A DNA stretch of 64,000 nt from JAJDIA01 sp031555505 (GCA_031555505.1 JAVBUH010000014.1:27337-91336); one strand, 5' to 3'. Shown: positions 42,466 through 51,168, counted from the stretch's first letter. A program made the numbers and translations. Notes: generated by a model not told the origin, from the letters alone.

Positions 42466-43161
42466 CTATTCGGGTAAGAGGGTGTCTATTTCATTGCCTT
42501 CGCTATCAGTCACCTTGATCCACTCCAGGTTGGTCTCGGCTATTTTCATCTTCACTTTGATGAAGGTGTCGGGCTGCCGCTCACTCAGTTCTTTGGATTC
42601 GGCGATCACCATCAGGTTGCGTGATTTGACTTCGGTGAGGTTGATGGCCGGCTTGATTGCCCGCTCGATGCGTGCCTGAAGCGTTTCGGTGGTGGCGGTG
42701 AGGCCACGTACTCCGGCGCTCCGGCTGATACTAATGCCTTCAGTGGCAATCTGGCTCACGAAATCCTGTATGGGGGCTGTGCTTGATACGATGTTGATGT
42801 CGCTTTCCAGGCTTTTGGTTTTTTGAGCAATCAGGCTTTTCAATGTCCGGGAGGCAGCCAGCGGCAACGATTTGAGGCCGAGGCCGGTAACGATCTCTTT
42901 GTACACAAGGCTATTCACCTTGGTGTTGTCTATCGGCTCGGCGGTGGTGCGTACATCGTCTTTGATGTCGTCGAGTGCGAGGCTGATCTCCATCTCCACA
43001 TCGTCTATACGCATGCGGGGGATGGGGAAATGTTTCAGTACGGGATGCTTGGCATACTCTTCGGCCAGCAGGGCCGAGCGGGCATCCGACATCATCCGGG
43101 CATCCGAGATGCTGGAGACAAGGGTGCCGATATATTCTTGTAATGTAGTGATAGTGGCCAT
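42466..43161 (-). CDS. DUF2589 domain protein, longer member
   Basis: The start at 43161 (MATITTLQEYIGTLVSSISDARMMSDARSALLAEEY) is preferred; the upstream extension to 43224 has no family look. That gives 231 residues. FPIPRMRIDDVEMEISLALDDI matches the DUF2589 core seen as VPFLSMLTVPALRIDEMTIDFNVKL in the next gene. The C-terminus (QPDTFIKVKMKIAETNLEWIKVTDSEGNEIDTLLPE) is a beta-rich tail. Cytoplasmic, function unknown. It is second in a three-gene cassette with 68 bases between it and the first gene. Confidence 0.75.
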   Translation of the reverse strand: MATITTLQEYIGTLVSSISDARMMSDARSALLAEEYAKHPVLKHFPIPRMRIDDVEMEISLALDDIKDDVRTTAEPIDNTKVNSLVYKEIVTGLGLKSLPLAASRTLKSLIAQKTKSLESDINIVSSTAPIQDFVSQIATEGISISRSAGVRGLTATTETLQARIERAIKPAINLTEVKSRNLMVIAESKELSERQPDTFIKVKMKIAETNLEWIKVTDSEGNEIDTLLPE

Positions 43162-43229
43162 AATGGATAAGGTTAAAAGGATGGACACCCGGCGGGCGGG
43201 TGTCCGGTCCTTTGGATTAAACACACAAC

Positions 43230-43781
43230 TTATGCTTCGGCGATACTGTCTTGCATGAGGCTGAAGATGCGTTCGAGCCCGGCCGGTAGTTCGTCGTTGA
43301 CAGCCCTGACATGTACAGAGAGGTTGTATTCCTTTTCTTCCTTGTATCCCCGGGAAGAAGAGCGCTGGTACGAGGTGGTAGCCTTGAACTTGGTAAAGAA
43401 GATACCGGCTTTGAGGTCGGATACGTGCTTGAATTGGTCGTTGACCTCTGTCTTGTAGACCGATTCCAGTTTCACGTTGAAGTCGATCGTCATCTCATCG
43501 ATCCGTAAGGCCGGGACGGTGAGCATCGAGAGGAAGGGGACGCTGATGGTGACATTCTTGTCTTCCAGTGGACCATCGTCCTTGCCGGGTACTTTCTTGC
43601 TGTAGTTGAAAGTAACGTAGCGTACTTTCTTGCCGCCATTGTCGGTTGTTTCAAATCCCACTTCGTCGATGAAGTTCACTTGCGCTAACGACGCCATTTC
43701 CTGTGCCTGAACGGCTGCTTGTAGCGGGCCGCCAATGTAAATACTGAAATCGAGGTTGTTCAGTTCTTCGTAAAATGCCAT
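43230..43781 (-). CDS. DUF2589 domain protein, shorter member
   Basis: The first ATG in frame is at 43781 (the frame continues upstream only from a TTG), giving 183 residues. The opening IYIGGPLQAAVQAQEMASLAQVNFIDEVGF and the core ISVPFLSMLTVPALRIDEMTIDFNVKLESVYKTE are DUF2589 hallmarks. The end (SVHVRAVNDELPAGLERIFSLMQDSIAE) is also typical. The family has no known biochemical role; members occur in clusters of two or three paralogues. It is first in the cassette, divergent from the ATPase gene at 44083. Confidence 0.85.
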   Translation of the reverse strand: MAFYEELNNLDFSIYIGGPLQAAVQAQEMASLAQVNFIDEVGFETTDNGGKKVRYVTFNYSKKVPGKDDGPLEDKNVTISVPFLSMLTVPALRIDEMTIDFNVKLESVYKTEVNDQFKHVSDLKAGIFFTKFKATTSYQRSSSRGYKEEKEYNLSVHVRAVNDELPAGLERIFSLMQDSIAEA

Positions 43782-44082
43782 GGTATTCAATTGTTAGTTT
43801 GTTAGTACTCTGTCTGAAGGCTTGCAGCATGCCTTCCATTGCTCGGAAAGGGAGGGGGTTAGCCTGGCCGGACCGTGGGGGATTTTTAAGTTTACAATTC
43901 GTTTGTATAGTTAAATAGTTGTATTAGTCTAAGAATCTCCAGCAATACAATGCAAACATAGGTATCTGATAAACAAGAAAATACCCCTTTTTTGGGGTTT
44001 TTACATTTTAGTCTTTTTTGATTATCGCCTTATGGTTATCATAAAATAATAATTACATTTGTATGTTATAAGCAACGAAGCC
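43782..44082. promoter_or_regulatory. Divergent promoter region, DUF2589 cassette / ATPase
   Basis: Contains an ACCCC-T6-GGGGT hairpin (near 43982-43999). For the ATPase there is a -7 box TACATTTG (44054-44061) with TTATCGCCTTAT 20 bp upstream, resembling a degenerate shared fimbrial element. No promoter was recognised for the DUF2589 side. Confidence 0.4.
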
Positions 44083-45216
44083 ATGGTACATATCAATAAT
44101 CCTTTCATCACAAGCGGGTATCTCTCGGCGGCCTACTTTTGCGATCGTGAAGCCGAGCGCGAAAGAGTGATCAGCGAGATCACGAATGGAAACAATCTTG
44201 CCATCATATCCACCCGGAGGATGGGAAAGACAGGGCTTATCCGCCACTGTTTCCATTCCAATGAATTATTGGGTAGCTATTACACGTTCTTTATTGATAT
44301 CTATGCTACCAAATCGTTGCGTGATTTATTGTTTGCCCTCAGCAAAGTGATCCTGGAAGAACTGAAGCCTTTTGGAAGAAAAGCCTTGGAGAAATTCGTC
44401 AACAGTGTGATGTCTATAAGTCCCGGTATTACGTTCGACATTGCAGGGAATCCGTCGTTCAACCTCCAATTGGGGGATATACATAATGCCCAGGCTACGC
44501 TGGAAGAGATCTTCAACTATCTCGCCAAAGCCGATAAACCCTGTATCGTGGCTATCGATGAGTTTCAGCAGATCACCAATTATCCTGAAAAGAATATAGA
44601 AGCGTTGCTACGTACCCATATCCAGCATTGCAACAATGCCCGGTTCATCTTTGCCGGCAGCCAGCACCACACGATGGGTAATATGTTCCTGAGTGCATCA
44701 CGTCCTTTTTATCAAAGCGTTTCAATGATGTACCTCCACTGTATCCCGCTACCGGCCTATACCGACTTTGCCTGTAAGCATTTCAATGCTGCCGGCAAAG
44801 AGATTACACCCGAAACGGTGGCCGCCGTTTACGCACGTTTCCGTGGGGTTACCTGGTATGTACAGAAAATATTGAATGTGTTATACTCGGCTACCCTTCC
44901 CGGACATCTTTGCGGGATTTCGACGGTAGACGGAGCAGTTGCTTCCGTGGTGGACTCTTTCAGATATACCTACCAGGATATCCTGTTCCGCCTGCCCGAG
45001 AAGCAGACTGCCCTGTTGATCGCTATAGCCAAAGAAGGTGAAGCCCGGGCGGTTACCTCCGGAGAGTTTGTCAAGCGATACAGCCTCGCGTCGTCAAGTT
45101 CAGTTCAATCCGCCCTGAAAGGCCTGCTCGATAAAGACTTCATTACCCACACCGAGGGTGCTTACCGGGTATACGACCAGTTTTTTGAACGCTGGCTCAG
45201 GGAAACGTATATGTAA
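44083..45216 (+). CDS. AAA-family ATPase (ATPase_2 type), paralogue 2
   Basis: The start at 44083 (MVHINNPFITSGYLSAAYFCDREAERERVI) is the first ATG downstream of the -7 box; the earlier TTG overlaps that box. The 377-residue protein is the paralogue of the gene at 16134. Walker A is STRRMGKT (Lys49), Walker B is CIVAIDEFQQI, then RFIFAGSQHH. The C-terminal winged-helix-like part is LLIAIAKEGEARAVTSGEFVKRYSLASSSSVQSALKGLLDKDFI. It has no Fic gene next to it; its divergent neighbour is the DUF2589 cassette. Role unknown. Confidence 0.85.
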   Translation: MVHINNPFITSGYLSAAYFCDREAERERVISEITNGNNLAIISTRRMGKTGLIRHCFHSNELLGSYYTFFIDIYATKSLRDLLFALSKVILEELKPFGRKALEKFVNSVMSISPGITFDIAGNPSFNLQLGDIHNAQATLEEIFNYLAKADKPCIVAIDEFQQITNYPEKNIEALLRTHIQHCNNARFIFAGSQHHTMGNMFLSASRPFYQSVSMMYLHCIPLPAYTDFACKHFNAAGKEITPETVAAVYARFRGVTWYVQKILNVLYSATLPGHLCGISTVDGAVASVVDSFRYTYQDILFRLPEKQTALLIAIAKEGEARAVTSGEFVKRYSLASSSSVQSALKGLLDKDFITHTEGAYRVYDQFFERWLRETYM

Positions 45217-45336
45217 CAGCCTTCTATAGAAGCTGACAGGTGCCGCTGGCAGATGCGTTTTTCGTTTCTTTTCGTCTATTATTGGTCTGAATGCAGATCG
45301 GCGGGTAAACCATGGCTGAAAGTTCAAATACTTTTC

Positions 45337-45344
45337 TATCTTTG
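45337..45344 (+). promoter_or_regulatory. -7 box of the 126 aa gene
   Basis: TATCTTTG, 33 bp upstream of the ATG at 45378. Confidence 0.5.
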
Positions 45345-45377
45345 CCGCATCCATTAATAAATCAAATGTAAGAAAGT

Positions 45378-45758
45378 ATGAAAACAACCATTCGTGTTTT
45401 TTGCACCATCTGTTGCCTGGTGCTTTGCGTATCATTGTCGGCACAAGAAAAGAAAGCGTTCCCGAAAGAAATGATGGGGAAGTGGAGTTACAGTATTGAA
45501 AATCCCGAATCGGGCGAAGTGATGAAGGGCATCTGTACCATCGCACAGAAAGACGATGCAACCAAAGCTACGTTCGATATGGGCCAGGGTGGCGCCGATA
45601 CCACACCGTTCCGCGTCAACGACAACGGTAAATTCTATGCCGACCTGGATATACAGGGCTATGTGCTGGGTGTTACTTTTACCATTGTGGAAGGCAAACT
45701 TTCCTGCGAGATGGATGCCGGCGGCTTTATCATTCCGATCGAACTGAAGAAAGAATAG
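45378..45758 (+). CDS. Small secreted protein of unknown function
   Basis: A 126-residue protein with a signal peptide (MKTTIRVFCTICCLVLCVSLSAQ, cleavage after AQ likely). The mature part is small and beta-rich (MGKWSYSIENPESGEVMKGICTIAQKDDATKATFDMG, FYADLDIQGYVLGVTFTIVEGKLSCEMDAGGFIIPIELKK), with a lipocalin-like feel. No family was recognised with certainty. It has its own -7 box and terminator. It could bind a small ligand in the periplasm, but this is only a guess. Confidence 0.75.
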   Translation: MKTTIRVFCTICCLVLCVSLSAQEKKAFPKEMMGKWSYSIENPESGEVMKGICTIAQKDDATKATFDMGQGGADTTPFRVNDNGKFYADLDIQGYVLGVTFTIVEGKLSCEMDAGGFIIPIELKKE

Positions 45759-45822
45759 ATTACATTCGCATACGCTACAAAAGAGGTGTATAGAGCGTAG
45801 CTGTGGGAGGTAGTATTGAGGG

Positions 45823-45872
45823 AACCTTCTTTTTTGCCTGTTTCTGTAATTAGGTGGAAAAGAAGGTTTTTT
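45823..45872 (+). terminator. Terminator of the 126 aa gene
   Basis: AACCTTCTTTT (45823-45833) pairs with 45858-45868, followed by a T run. Confidence 0.7.
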
Positions 45873-45956
45873 AGTTGCTTTTCGAACAATCATCCGATTT
45901 ATCTGTTACTTTTGTGCGATTGATCTGTTGATAACCTTCAATGTATATTTGTCTGA

Positions 45957-47981
45957 ATGGAAAACTATGATTGCTACACTCGTGAGGAGTTGATTAGCGA
46001 ACTCAATTCTTATAAAGCTGCCTTGGATAACCAGGCGGCTAATGCTGCACATGCCCCGAATTATCAGGCTCCAGCCCGGGCAGCTACAGACGGTGAAGGC
46101 GTATCACGGATAAACCTCCAGCGCGATATGCTGAAAACGGTAATGGATAGCGGTACGTCTACCTTTTGGGAGTACGACGCCGAGCTTGATACGATAGACC
46201 TCGGCGTGGGTTACATAGACGAACCTTCGCAGAATGAGGCCCTGCCGAAGTATAAGCAGACGCCGCTGGTGAACATGGAGAGTTTTGTGGCCACCCTGCA
46301 TCCCGATGATAAGGAACGCGTGCTGGAGCAAACGATTTTTCCCATACTCCGGGGCGAAATGGAAAAGGGCACCGTTACTTTCCGCCGCCTGTTTGGCGAC
46401 AAGGTGTCCTGGCTGGTCTCTTCCCTGCGCATCTCGGAGCGGAAAGCCGACGGATCGACCCGCCGGCTGGTGTGCTACTCGCAGGATATCACCACCCAGA
46501 TCGAACAAAGCCAGCGCCTGCAACAGGTGGAGAGCGAGAATAAGTTGTTCGAATATGCCATCAACTTCTCCAACGACGAGATACATGCCCTGGATGCCAA
46601 CGGCCGCTTTGTATTTATGAACCGGCTGATGATGAATAATTTCGGGTTCAAGCCACCCATCTCCAACTATAAACTGACGGATATAGACGATGCCTATCCC
46701 ATCGATCGCTGGAAGAACGAGACTGTGCCCGGCGTACGCGAAGGACGTATCACCCATTTTGATGCCAAGCACGACTATCCCGATGGGTCGGTACGGCGCA
46801 TCGAAGTACAATTATATAAGATAGACGACCCTAAACACGGCGAGATATTCTGGGCCTTCTGCCGCGACATAGACGAGCGCCTGCGCCAACACCAGCACAT
46901 CACCCGCCTGAATACGATGATGAACGCTATCCTGGACAACTCGCCCATCGCTTTTATCGCACAGGATATAAACAATGAAATGCGCTATCTGTATTTCAAT
47001 AAGACGGCCGAACGGATCGTGGGCTTCAATGCCAGGGATATCCTGGGCCATACGGATGAAGAAGCCTTTGCCGACTATCCGAAAGCGCTGGCGTTGATGA
47101 AATTTTACCAGCAACGTGTGCTTGCTCAAAAGCATGTGGCCAATTACGGGGTGGAGCTTCCTTCGTTAGGGGGAGTGAAAATGAACATCATCAATGAGAT
47201 ACACCAACATGTAGAGATCCCCGCCGACGGCGTGTCACTGCTGCTCTATCTCTTCTGGGATGTGACCGAACAGCATCAGAAAGAACTTGAACTGATCCGC
47301 GCCAAGGAGGCGGATAAACTGAAATCGGCTTTCCTGGCCAATATGAGCCACGAGATACGGACGCCGCTCAATTCCATCGTGGGCTTCTCCGACCTGCTGG
47401 CCGAGAGTGAAGATGCCGACGAAAAGGAAATGTTCCGCGAGATCATCCACAAAAACAACGACCTGCTGTTGCAGCTGATCAGCGATATCCTGGACTTCTC
47501 CAAGATCGAATCGGGGCAGCTTCAATTCAACCTCCAACCGGTAAACGTGAAAGATGTGTGCTTTGAAGTGTTCCAGAACTTCTCGCTGAAGAAGAAGGAA
47601 GGGGTGGAACTGATTTTCGACCACGACGGGCCTGCCGCTGCACAGGTGGTGGCCGATTATAACCGTCTGTCGCAGGTGGTGATCAACCTGGTGAGCAACG
47701 CGCTTAAGTTTACCGACCAGGGACATGTGCGCATCTCGTACCAAACTACCGCCACCCATGTCACGATCTCGGTGGAGGATACCGGTATGGGCATCCCTGC
47801 CGATAAACAGGCCAGCCTGTTCAACCGTTTTGTCAAGCTGAACGATTTCAAACAAGGCACGGGCCTGGGTCTGGCTATCTCCAAAATGATTGTGGAAACG
47901 CTAAAAGGGGAGGTCGGCTTCACTTCGGAAGAAGGGAATGGGGCTACTTTCTGGGTACGCTTGCCGCTTATTCGGCGTTGA
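45957..47981 (+). CDS. Cytoplasmic PAS-domain sensor histidine kinase
   Basis: A 674-residue kinase with no transmembrane segment or signal peptide. Three PAS-type domains: about 55-190 (ending LVCYSQDITTQIEQSQRLQ), about 195-315 (IHALDANGRFVFMNR to FWAFCRDIDERLRQHQ), and about 320-445 (ILDNSPIAFIAQDINNEMRYLYFNKTAERIVGF to LFWDVTEQHQKELE). Then HisKA with the H-box MSHEIRTPLNSIVGFSDLL (His465) and HATPase_c with N box NLVSNALKFT, G1 box DTGMGIPAD and G2 box GTGLGLAISKM. No receiver domain and no adjacent response regulator, so it is an orphan kinase sensing an intracellular signal. Confidence 0.95.
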   Translation: MENYDCYTREELISELNSYKAALDNQAANAAHAPNYQAPARAATDGEGVSRINLQRDMLKTVMDSGTSTFWEYDAELDTIDLGVGYIDEPSQNEALPKYKQTPLVNMESFVATLHPDDKERVLEQTIFPILRGEMEKGTVTFRRLFGDKVSWLVSSLRISERKADGSTRRLVCYSQDITTQIEQSQRLQQVESENKLFEYAINFSNDEIHALDANGRFVFMNRLMMNNFGFKPPISNYKLTDIDDAYPIDRWKNETVPGVREGRITHFDAKHDYPDGSVRRIEVQLYKIDDPKHGEIFWAFCRDIDERLRQHQHITRLNTMMNAILDNSPIAFIAQDINNEMRYLYFNKTAERIVGFNARDILGHTDEEAFADYPKALALMKFYQQRVLAQKHVANYGVELPSLGGVKMNIINEIHQHVEIPADGVSLLLYLFWDVTEQHQKELELIRAKEADKLKSAFLANMSHEIRTPLNSIVGFSDLLAESEDADEKEMFREIIHKNNDLLLQLISDILDFSKIESGQLQFNLQPVNVKDVCFEVFQNFSLKKKEGVELIFDHDGPAAAQVVADYNRLSQVVINLVSNALKFTDQGHVRISYQTTATHVTISVEDTGMGIPADKQASLFNRFVKLNDFKQGTGLGLAISKMIVETLKGEVGFTSEEGNGATFWVRLPLIRR

Positions 47982-47986
47982 AGTGT

Positions 47987-47994
47987 TACCTTTG
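47987..47994 (+). promoter_or_regulatory. -7 box directly in front of trmB
   Basis: TACCTTTG ends only 4 bases before the ATG at 47999 and directly follows the kinase stop codon. Transcription from it would give an almost leaderless mRNA. Confidence 0.45.
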
Positions 47995-47998
47995 CAGC

Positions 47999-48757
47999 AT
48001 GGGAAAGAATAAATTAGCTAAATTCGACGATATGGCGGGCTACCCGCACGTCTTCCAGTATCCCTTCGGTGCCTTGCAGGAAAAAGGCTTTGCCATGAAA
48101 GGCCGTTGGGGAGAACTGTTCTTCAAAAACAACCATCCGATCGTGCTCGAACTGGGTTGCGGCAAAGGCGAGTATACCGTAGGCCTGGGGCGGCTCTTCC
48201 CCGAAAAGAATTTTATCGGCGTGGATATCAAAGGTGCCCGCATGTGGAGCGGTGCCAGGGAATCGATGGAGGCGGGGATGGGCAACGTGGCGTTCCTCCG
48301 TACCCATATCGAACTGATCAACCATTTCTTCGCTCCCGGCGAAGTGGCCGAGATATGGCTCACCTTTCCCGATCCGCAGATGAAGAAAGTGAATAAGCGG
48401 CTTACCTCCACCCGCTTCATGCGGCTGTACCGGCAACTGCTGGCCGACCAAGGCATCGTCCACCTGAAGACAGACAGTAATTTTATGTATACCTACGCCT
48501 GCGAAATGGTGCGGGCCAACGGTTACCCGGTGCTTTTCCAGACCGACGACCTGTATCATTCCAACCTGGCCGACCCCATCCTCTCCATCCAGACCTACTA
48601 CGAACAGCAATGGTTGGAGCGTGGTTTGAACATCAAATACCTCCGTTTTGTTTGTAATGAAAAGGAGGTGCTTGTGGAGCCCGACGTAGCGATCGAACTC
48701 GATCCCTACCGCAGCTTCAACCGCAGCAAGCGCAGTGCACTCTCCTCCGGGAAATAA
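47999..48757 (+). CDS. trmB: tRNA (guanine-N7-)-methyltransferase
   Basis: The start at 47999 (MGKNKLAKFDDMAGYPHVFQYPF) is preferred to 47978, which would overlap the kinase gene. The 252-residue TrmB methylates G46 in the variable loop of tRNAs using SAM. VLELGCGKGEYTVGLGRLFP is the SAM-binding motif I, EIWLTFPDPQMKKVNKRLTSTRF is the TrmB signature (PDP-x-x-K), and HLKTDSNFMYTYACEMV follows. mrp/apbC follows after 11 bases and is probably co-transcribed. Confidence 0.97.
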   Translation: MGKNKLAKFDDMAGYPHVFQYPFGALQEKGFAMKGRWGELFFKNNHPIVLELGCGKGEYTVGLGRLFPEKNFIGVDIKGARMWSGARESMEAGMGNVAFLRTHIELINHFFAPGEVAEIWLTFPDPQMKKVNKRLTSTRFMRLYRQLLADQGIVHLKTDSNFMYTYACEMVRANGYPVLFQTDDLYHSNLADPILSIQTYYEQQWLERGLNIKYLRFVCNEKEVLVEPDVAIELDPYRSFNRSKRSALSSGK

Positions 48758-48768
48758 TTTGTAAGAAT

Positions 48769-49878
48769 ATGGCTCTATATCCTAAACTCATCACAGACGC
48801 ACTGTCGAAAGTACGCTACCCCGGCACCGGCAAAGACCTGGTATCCGCCGGCATGGTGGAAGACGATATCCGTATCGAGGGAAACAAAGTATCCTTCTCC
48901 CTCCTGTTTGAAAAACCCAGCGACCCCTTTATCAAATCGGTGGTGAAAGCGGCCGAGACGGCTATACTCACCTACGTGGGCAAGGAGGTGGAGATACAGG
49001 GCAACATCCATGTAGTCACCCGCCAGGCGGCGCGTCCCGAACCGGATAAACTGTTGCCGCAGGTACATAATATCATCGCCGTCTCTTCCGGCAAAGGTGG
49101 CGTAGGCAAGAGCACCGTGGCGGCCAACCTGGCCGTGGCGCTGGCCGGTATGGGCTACCGCGTGGGACTGCTCGACGCCGATATCTTCGGCCCCTCGCAG
49201 CCCAAGATGTTCCACGTAGAAGAGGCACGCCCGTTGATGGAGATGGTAGATGGACGCGAACTGATACAGCCGGCCGTAAACTACGGCGTGAAGCTGCTCT
49301 CGATCGGTTTCTTCGTGAACAAAGACGATGCTGTGCTCTGGCGCGGCGCCATGGCCAGCAATGCCCTGAAGCAACTCATCGCCGATGCCCACTGGGGCGA
49401 ACTGGATTATTTCCTGATAGACCTGCCCCCGGGTACCAGCGACATCCATCTCACGATGGTGCAGACGCTGGCCATCACCGGTGCTATCGTTGTCACCACC
49501 CCGCAGGAAGTAGCCCTGGCCGATGCCCGGAAGGGTATCAGCATGTTCCGGACCGACAAGGTGAATGTGCCCGTGCTTGGCCTGGTAGAGAATATGGCCT
49601 GGTTTACGCCGGCCGAACTGCCGGCAAATAAGTACTACCTCTTTGGGCGTGAAGGAGGCAAGCGGCTGGCCGAATCCATTGGTGTCCCTCTCCTGGGCCA
49701 GATCCCCATCGTGCAAAGCATCTGCGAAGGCGGCGATAACGGCGAACCTGTCGCCCTCCGTCCCGACACCCTCACCGGCGAAGCTTTCCGCTCCCTGGCG
49801 GCCAACGTAATTGACCAAATCAATCTCCGCAACGACCACCAAGCCCCCACCCAACGGGTGCATGTGAGCAAGAAGTAA
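48769..49878 (+). CDS. apbC: Mrp/ApbC-type P-loop ATPase, iron-sulfur cluster carrier
   Basis: A 369-residue Mrp/NBP35-family protein that carries and inserts Fe-S clusters. It has an N-terminal MIP18/DUF59-like domain (about 5-90). The deviant Walker A SGKGGVGKST is at 107-116, GLLDADIFGPSQPKMF follows, and Walker B is DYFLIDLPPGTSDIHLT. The segment GLVENMAWFTPAELPANKYYLFG occupies the place where many Mrp proteins have the cluster-binding CxxC; here no CxxC is present, as is usual in Bacteroidales from memory. It converges with folE; two GC-rich hairpins lie between. Confidence 0.95.
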   Translation: MALYPKLITDALSKVRYPGTGKDLVSAGMVEDDIRIEGNKVSFSLLFEKPSDPFIKSVVKAAETAILTYVGKEVEIQGNIHVVTRQAARPEPDKLLPQVHNIIAVSSGKGGVGKSTVAANLAVALAGMGYRVGLLDADIFGPSQPKMFHVEEARPLMEMVDGRELIQPAVNYGVKLLSIGFFVNKDDAVLWRGAMASNALKQLIADAHWGELDYFLIDLPPGTSDIHLTMVQTLAITGAIVVTTPQEVALADARKGISMFRTDKVNVPVLGLVENMAWFTPAELPANKYYLFGREGGKRLAESIGVPLLGQIPIVQSICEGGDNGEPVALRPDTLTGEAFRSLAANVIDQINLRNDHQAPTQRVHVSKK

Positions 49879-49922
49879 CTAAAATGATGACCGTGGCTTC
49901 AGCCTCCGCATAGGTTGGATGA

Positions 49923-49981
49923 ATGCCCGGTCACGGGCATCCTGTACGTAGCCGGGGGTACAGGCGAAGCCAAGCCCCCGG
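49923..49981. repeat. Two consecutive GC-rich hairpins
   Basis: ATGCCCG/CGGGCAT (49923-49929 / 49934-49940) and CCGGGGG/CCCCCGG (49952-49958 / 49975-49981) in the gap between convergent apbC and folE. No T runs. They resemble a dispersed intergenic repeat rather than a plain terminator. Confidence 0.5.
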
Positions 49982-50047
49982 ACAGATGATTAGTATATGT
50001 TTTGTGTGCCGCGTCAGCGGTACCGGTCTATTCAATCACACCTACCC

Positions 50048-50677
50048 TCAACGGCCTTTGATGAGGTTCATGAATTCTTCGCGGGTTTTGGCCTGGTCGA
50101 AGAAGCCGGTGAAGTCGGAAGTGGTGGTGAGGGAGTTTTGTTTTTCCACGCCGCGCATCTGCATGCACATGTGCTGGGCTTCGATCACAACCATCACGCC
50201 GATAGGGTCCAGCGTGCGCTGGATACAGTCTTTGATCTGCATGGTGAGGCGTTCCTGGATCTGTAGGCGGCGGGCGAAGATATCAACCACACGGGGAATT
50301 TTGCTGAGGCCGGTGATGTAGTGCTTGGGGATATAGGCGATGTGCGCCTTGCCGAAGAAGGGGAGCATGTGGTGCTCGCAGAGGGAGAAGAAGTCAATGT
50401 CTTTAACGATCACCATCTGTTTGTAGCCTTCTTCCTTGAACATGGCTGAGCGAAGGACGGCCTCAGGGTCTTCGTTATACCCCTTGGTGAGGAATTGCAT
50501 GGCTTTGGCTACCCGTTCGGGCGTCTTGAGGAGGCCTTCGCGTGCAGGATCTTCGCCAAGCAGGCTGATGATATGGGCATAATGGGCAACCAACTGTTCG
50601 TTGGCGGTGATGTTCGATTCGGTGATGCGGGGCATGCTGTCTTTACTATTTTCGTTTAACTCCGGCTTTCTTCTCAA
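50048..50677 (-). CDS. folE: GTP cyclohydrolase I
   Basis: A 209-residue FolE, first step of tetrahydrofolate synthesis (GTP to 7,8-dihydroneopterin triphosphate). Zinc and active-site features: FFSLCEHHMLPFFGKAHIAYIP (Cys and His ligands), ITGLSKIPRVVDIFARRLQIQERLT and EAQHMCMQMRGVEKQNSLTTTS (second Cys). The ATG overlaps the stop of the SPOR gene as ATGA, which supports the long start and translational coupling, although an internal Met at residue 15 is also possible. Last gene of the DUF1599-DoxX-tpiA-SPOR-folE operon. Confidence 0.97.
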   Translation of the reverse strand: MRRKPELNENSKDSMPRITESNITANEQLVAHYAHIISLLGEDPAREGLLKTPERVAKAMQFLTKGYNEDPEAVLRSAMFKEEGYKQMVIVKDIDFFSLCEHHMLPFFGKAHIAYIPKHYITGLSKIPRVVDIFARRLQIQERLTMQIKDCIQRTLDPIGVMVVIEAQHMCMQMRGVEKQNSLTTTSDFTGFFDQAKTREEFMNLIKGR

Positions 50678-51168
50678 AACAGGGGGAGCCGTATCTCTTC
50701 GCGGACGATATACATTTCCTTTCCGTAGGAGGGAAACGCTTTGGAAAGCTCAAGTTTTATATGATAAGCCTCTTCGTGCGAACGGTAATCGCCCACGCGT
50801 ACTTTCCAGAAGGGTGCGGCGTAGGTGACGTAGGTAGGCAGGTCAGGAAAGAGCGCTTTGATCTCTTTCTCGCGTTTGAATGCTTCGTCTTTCGACGTGC
50901 GTTGGTTGTTGCCCGAGAATACCTGGGTGCGATAACCCTGCATCTTGAGGTAGTTGGATCCGTCTACCTGTTCGATATCGCCGGCACGGCGGCTACCTAC
51001 CAGTTTGCGGAGGGCATCGGATTGATGGATGACTACTTCTCCCTGCCCCGGACGATAACTGGCGAGCGCGTCGAAGATCGACGTGTTGTTTTGTTCCTGT
51101 GCCGACAGGCCGTGGCTTCCGAGGAGAGCGATGGCCGCAAGGAGGAGGTAAAAGGATATACGTTTCAT
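50674..51168 (-). CDS. SPOR domain secreted protein
   Basis: A 164-residue protein with a signal peptide (MKRISFYLLLAAIALLGSHGLSAQ). The C-terminal 80 residues (YRTQVFSGNNQRTSKDEAFKREKEIKALFPDLPTYVTYAAPFWKVRVGDYRSHEEAYHI) form a SPOR domain, which binds denuded glycan strands of peptidoglycan at division sites. It overlaps folE by 4 bases. Upstream, a 38-bp inverted repeat separates it from tpiA. Confidence 0.92.
   Translation of the reverse strand: MKRISFYLLLAAIALLGSHGLSAQEQNNTSIFDALASYRPGQGEVVIHQSDALRKLVGSRRAGDIEQVDGSNYLKMQGYRTQVFSGNNQRTSKDEAFKREKEIKALFPDLPTYVTYAAPFWKVRVGDYRSHEEAYHIKLELSKAFPSYGKEMYIVREEIRLPLF

Noticed and set aside
48775..49863. 362-codon minus-strand frame opposite apbC
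   Set aside because: Antisense shadow of an unmistakable Mrp/ApbC protein.
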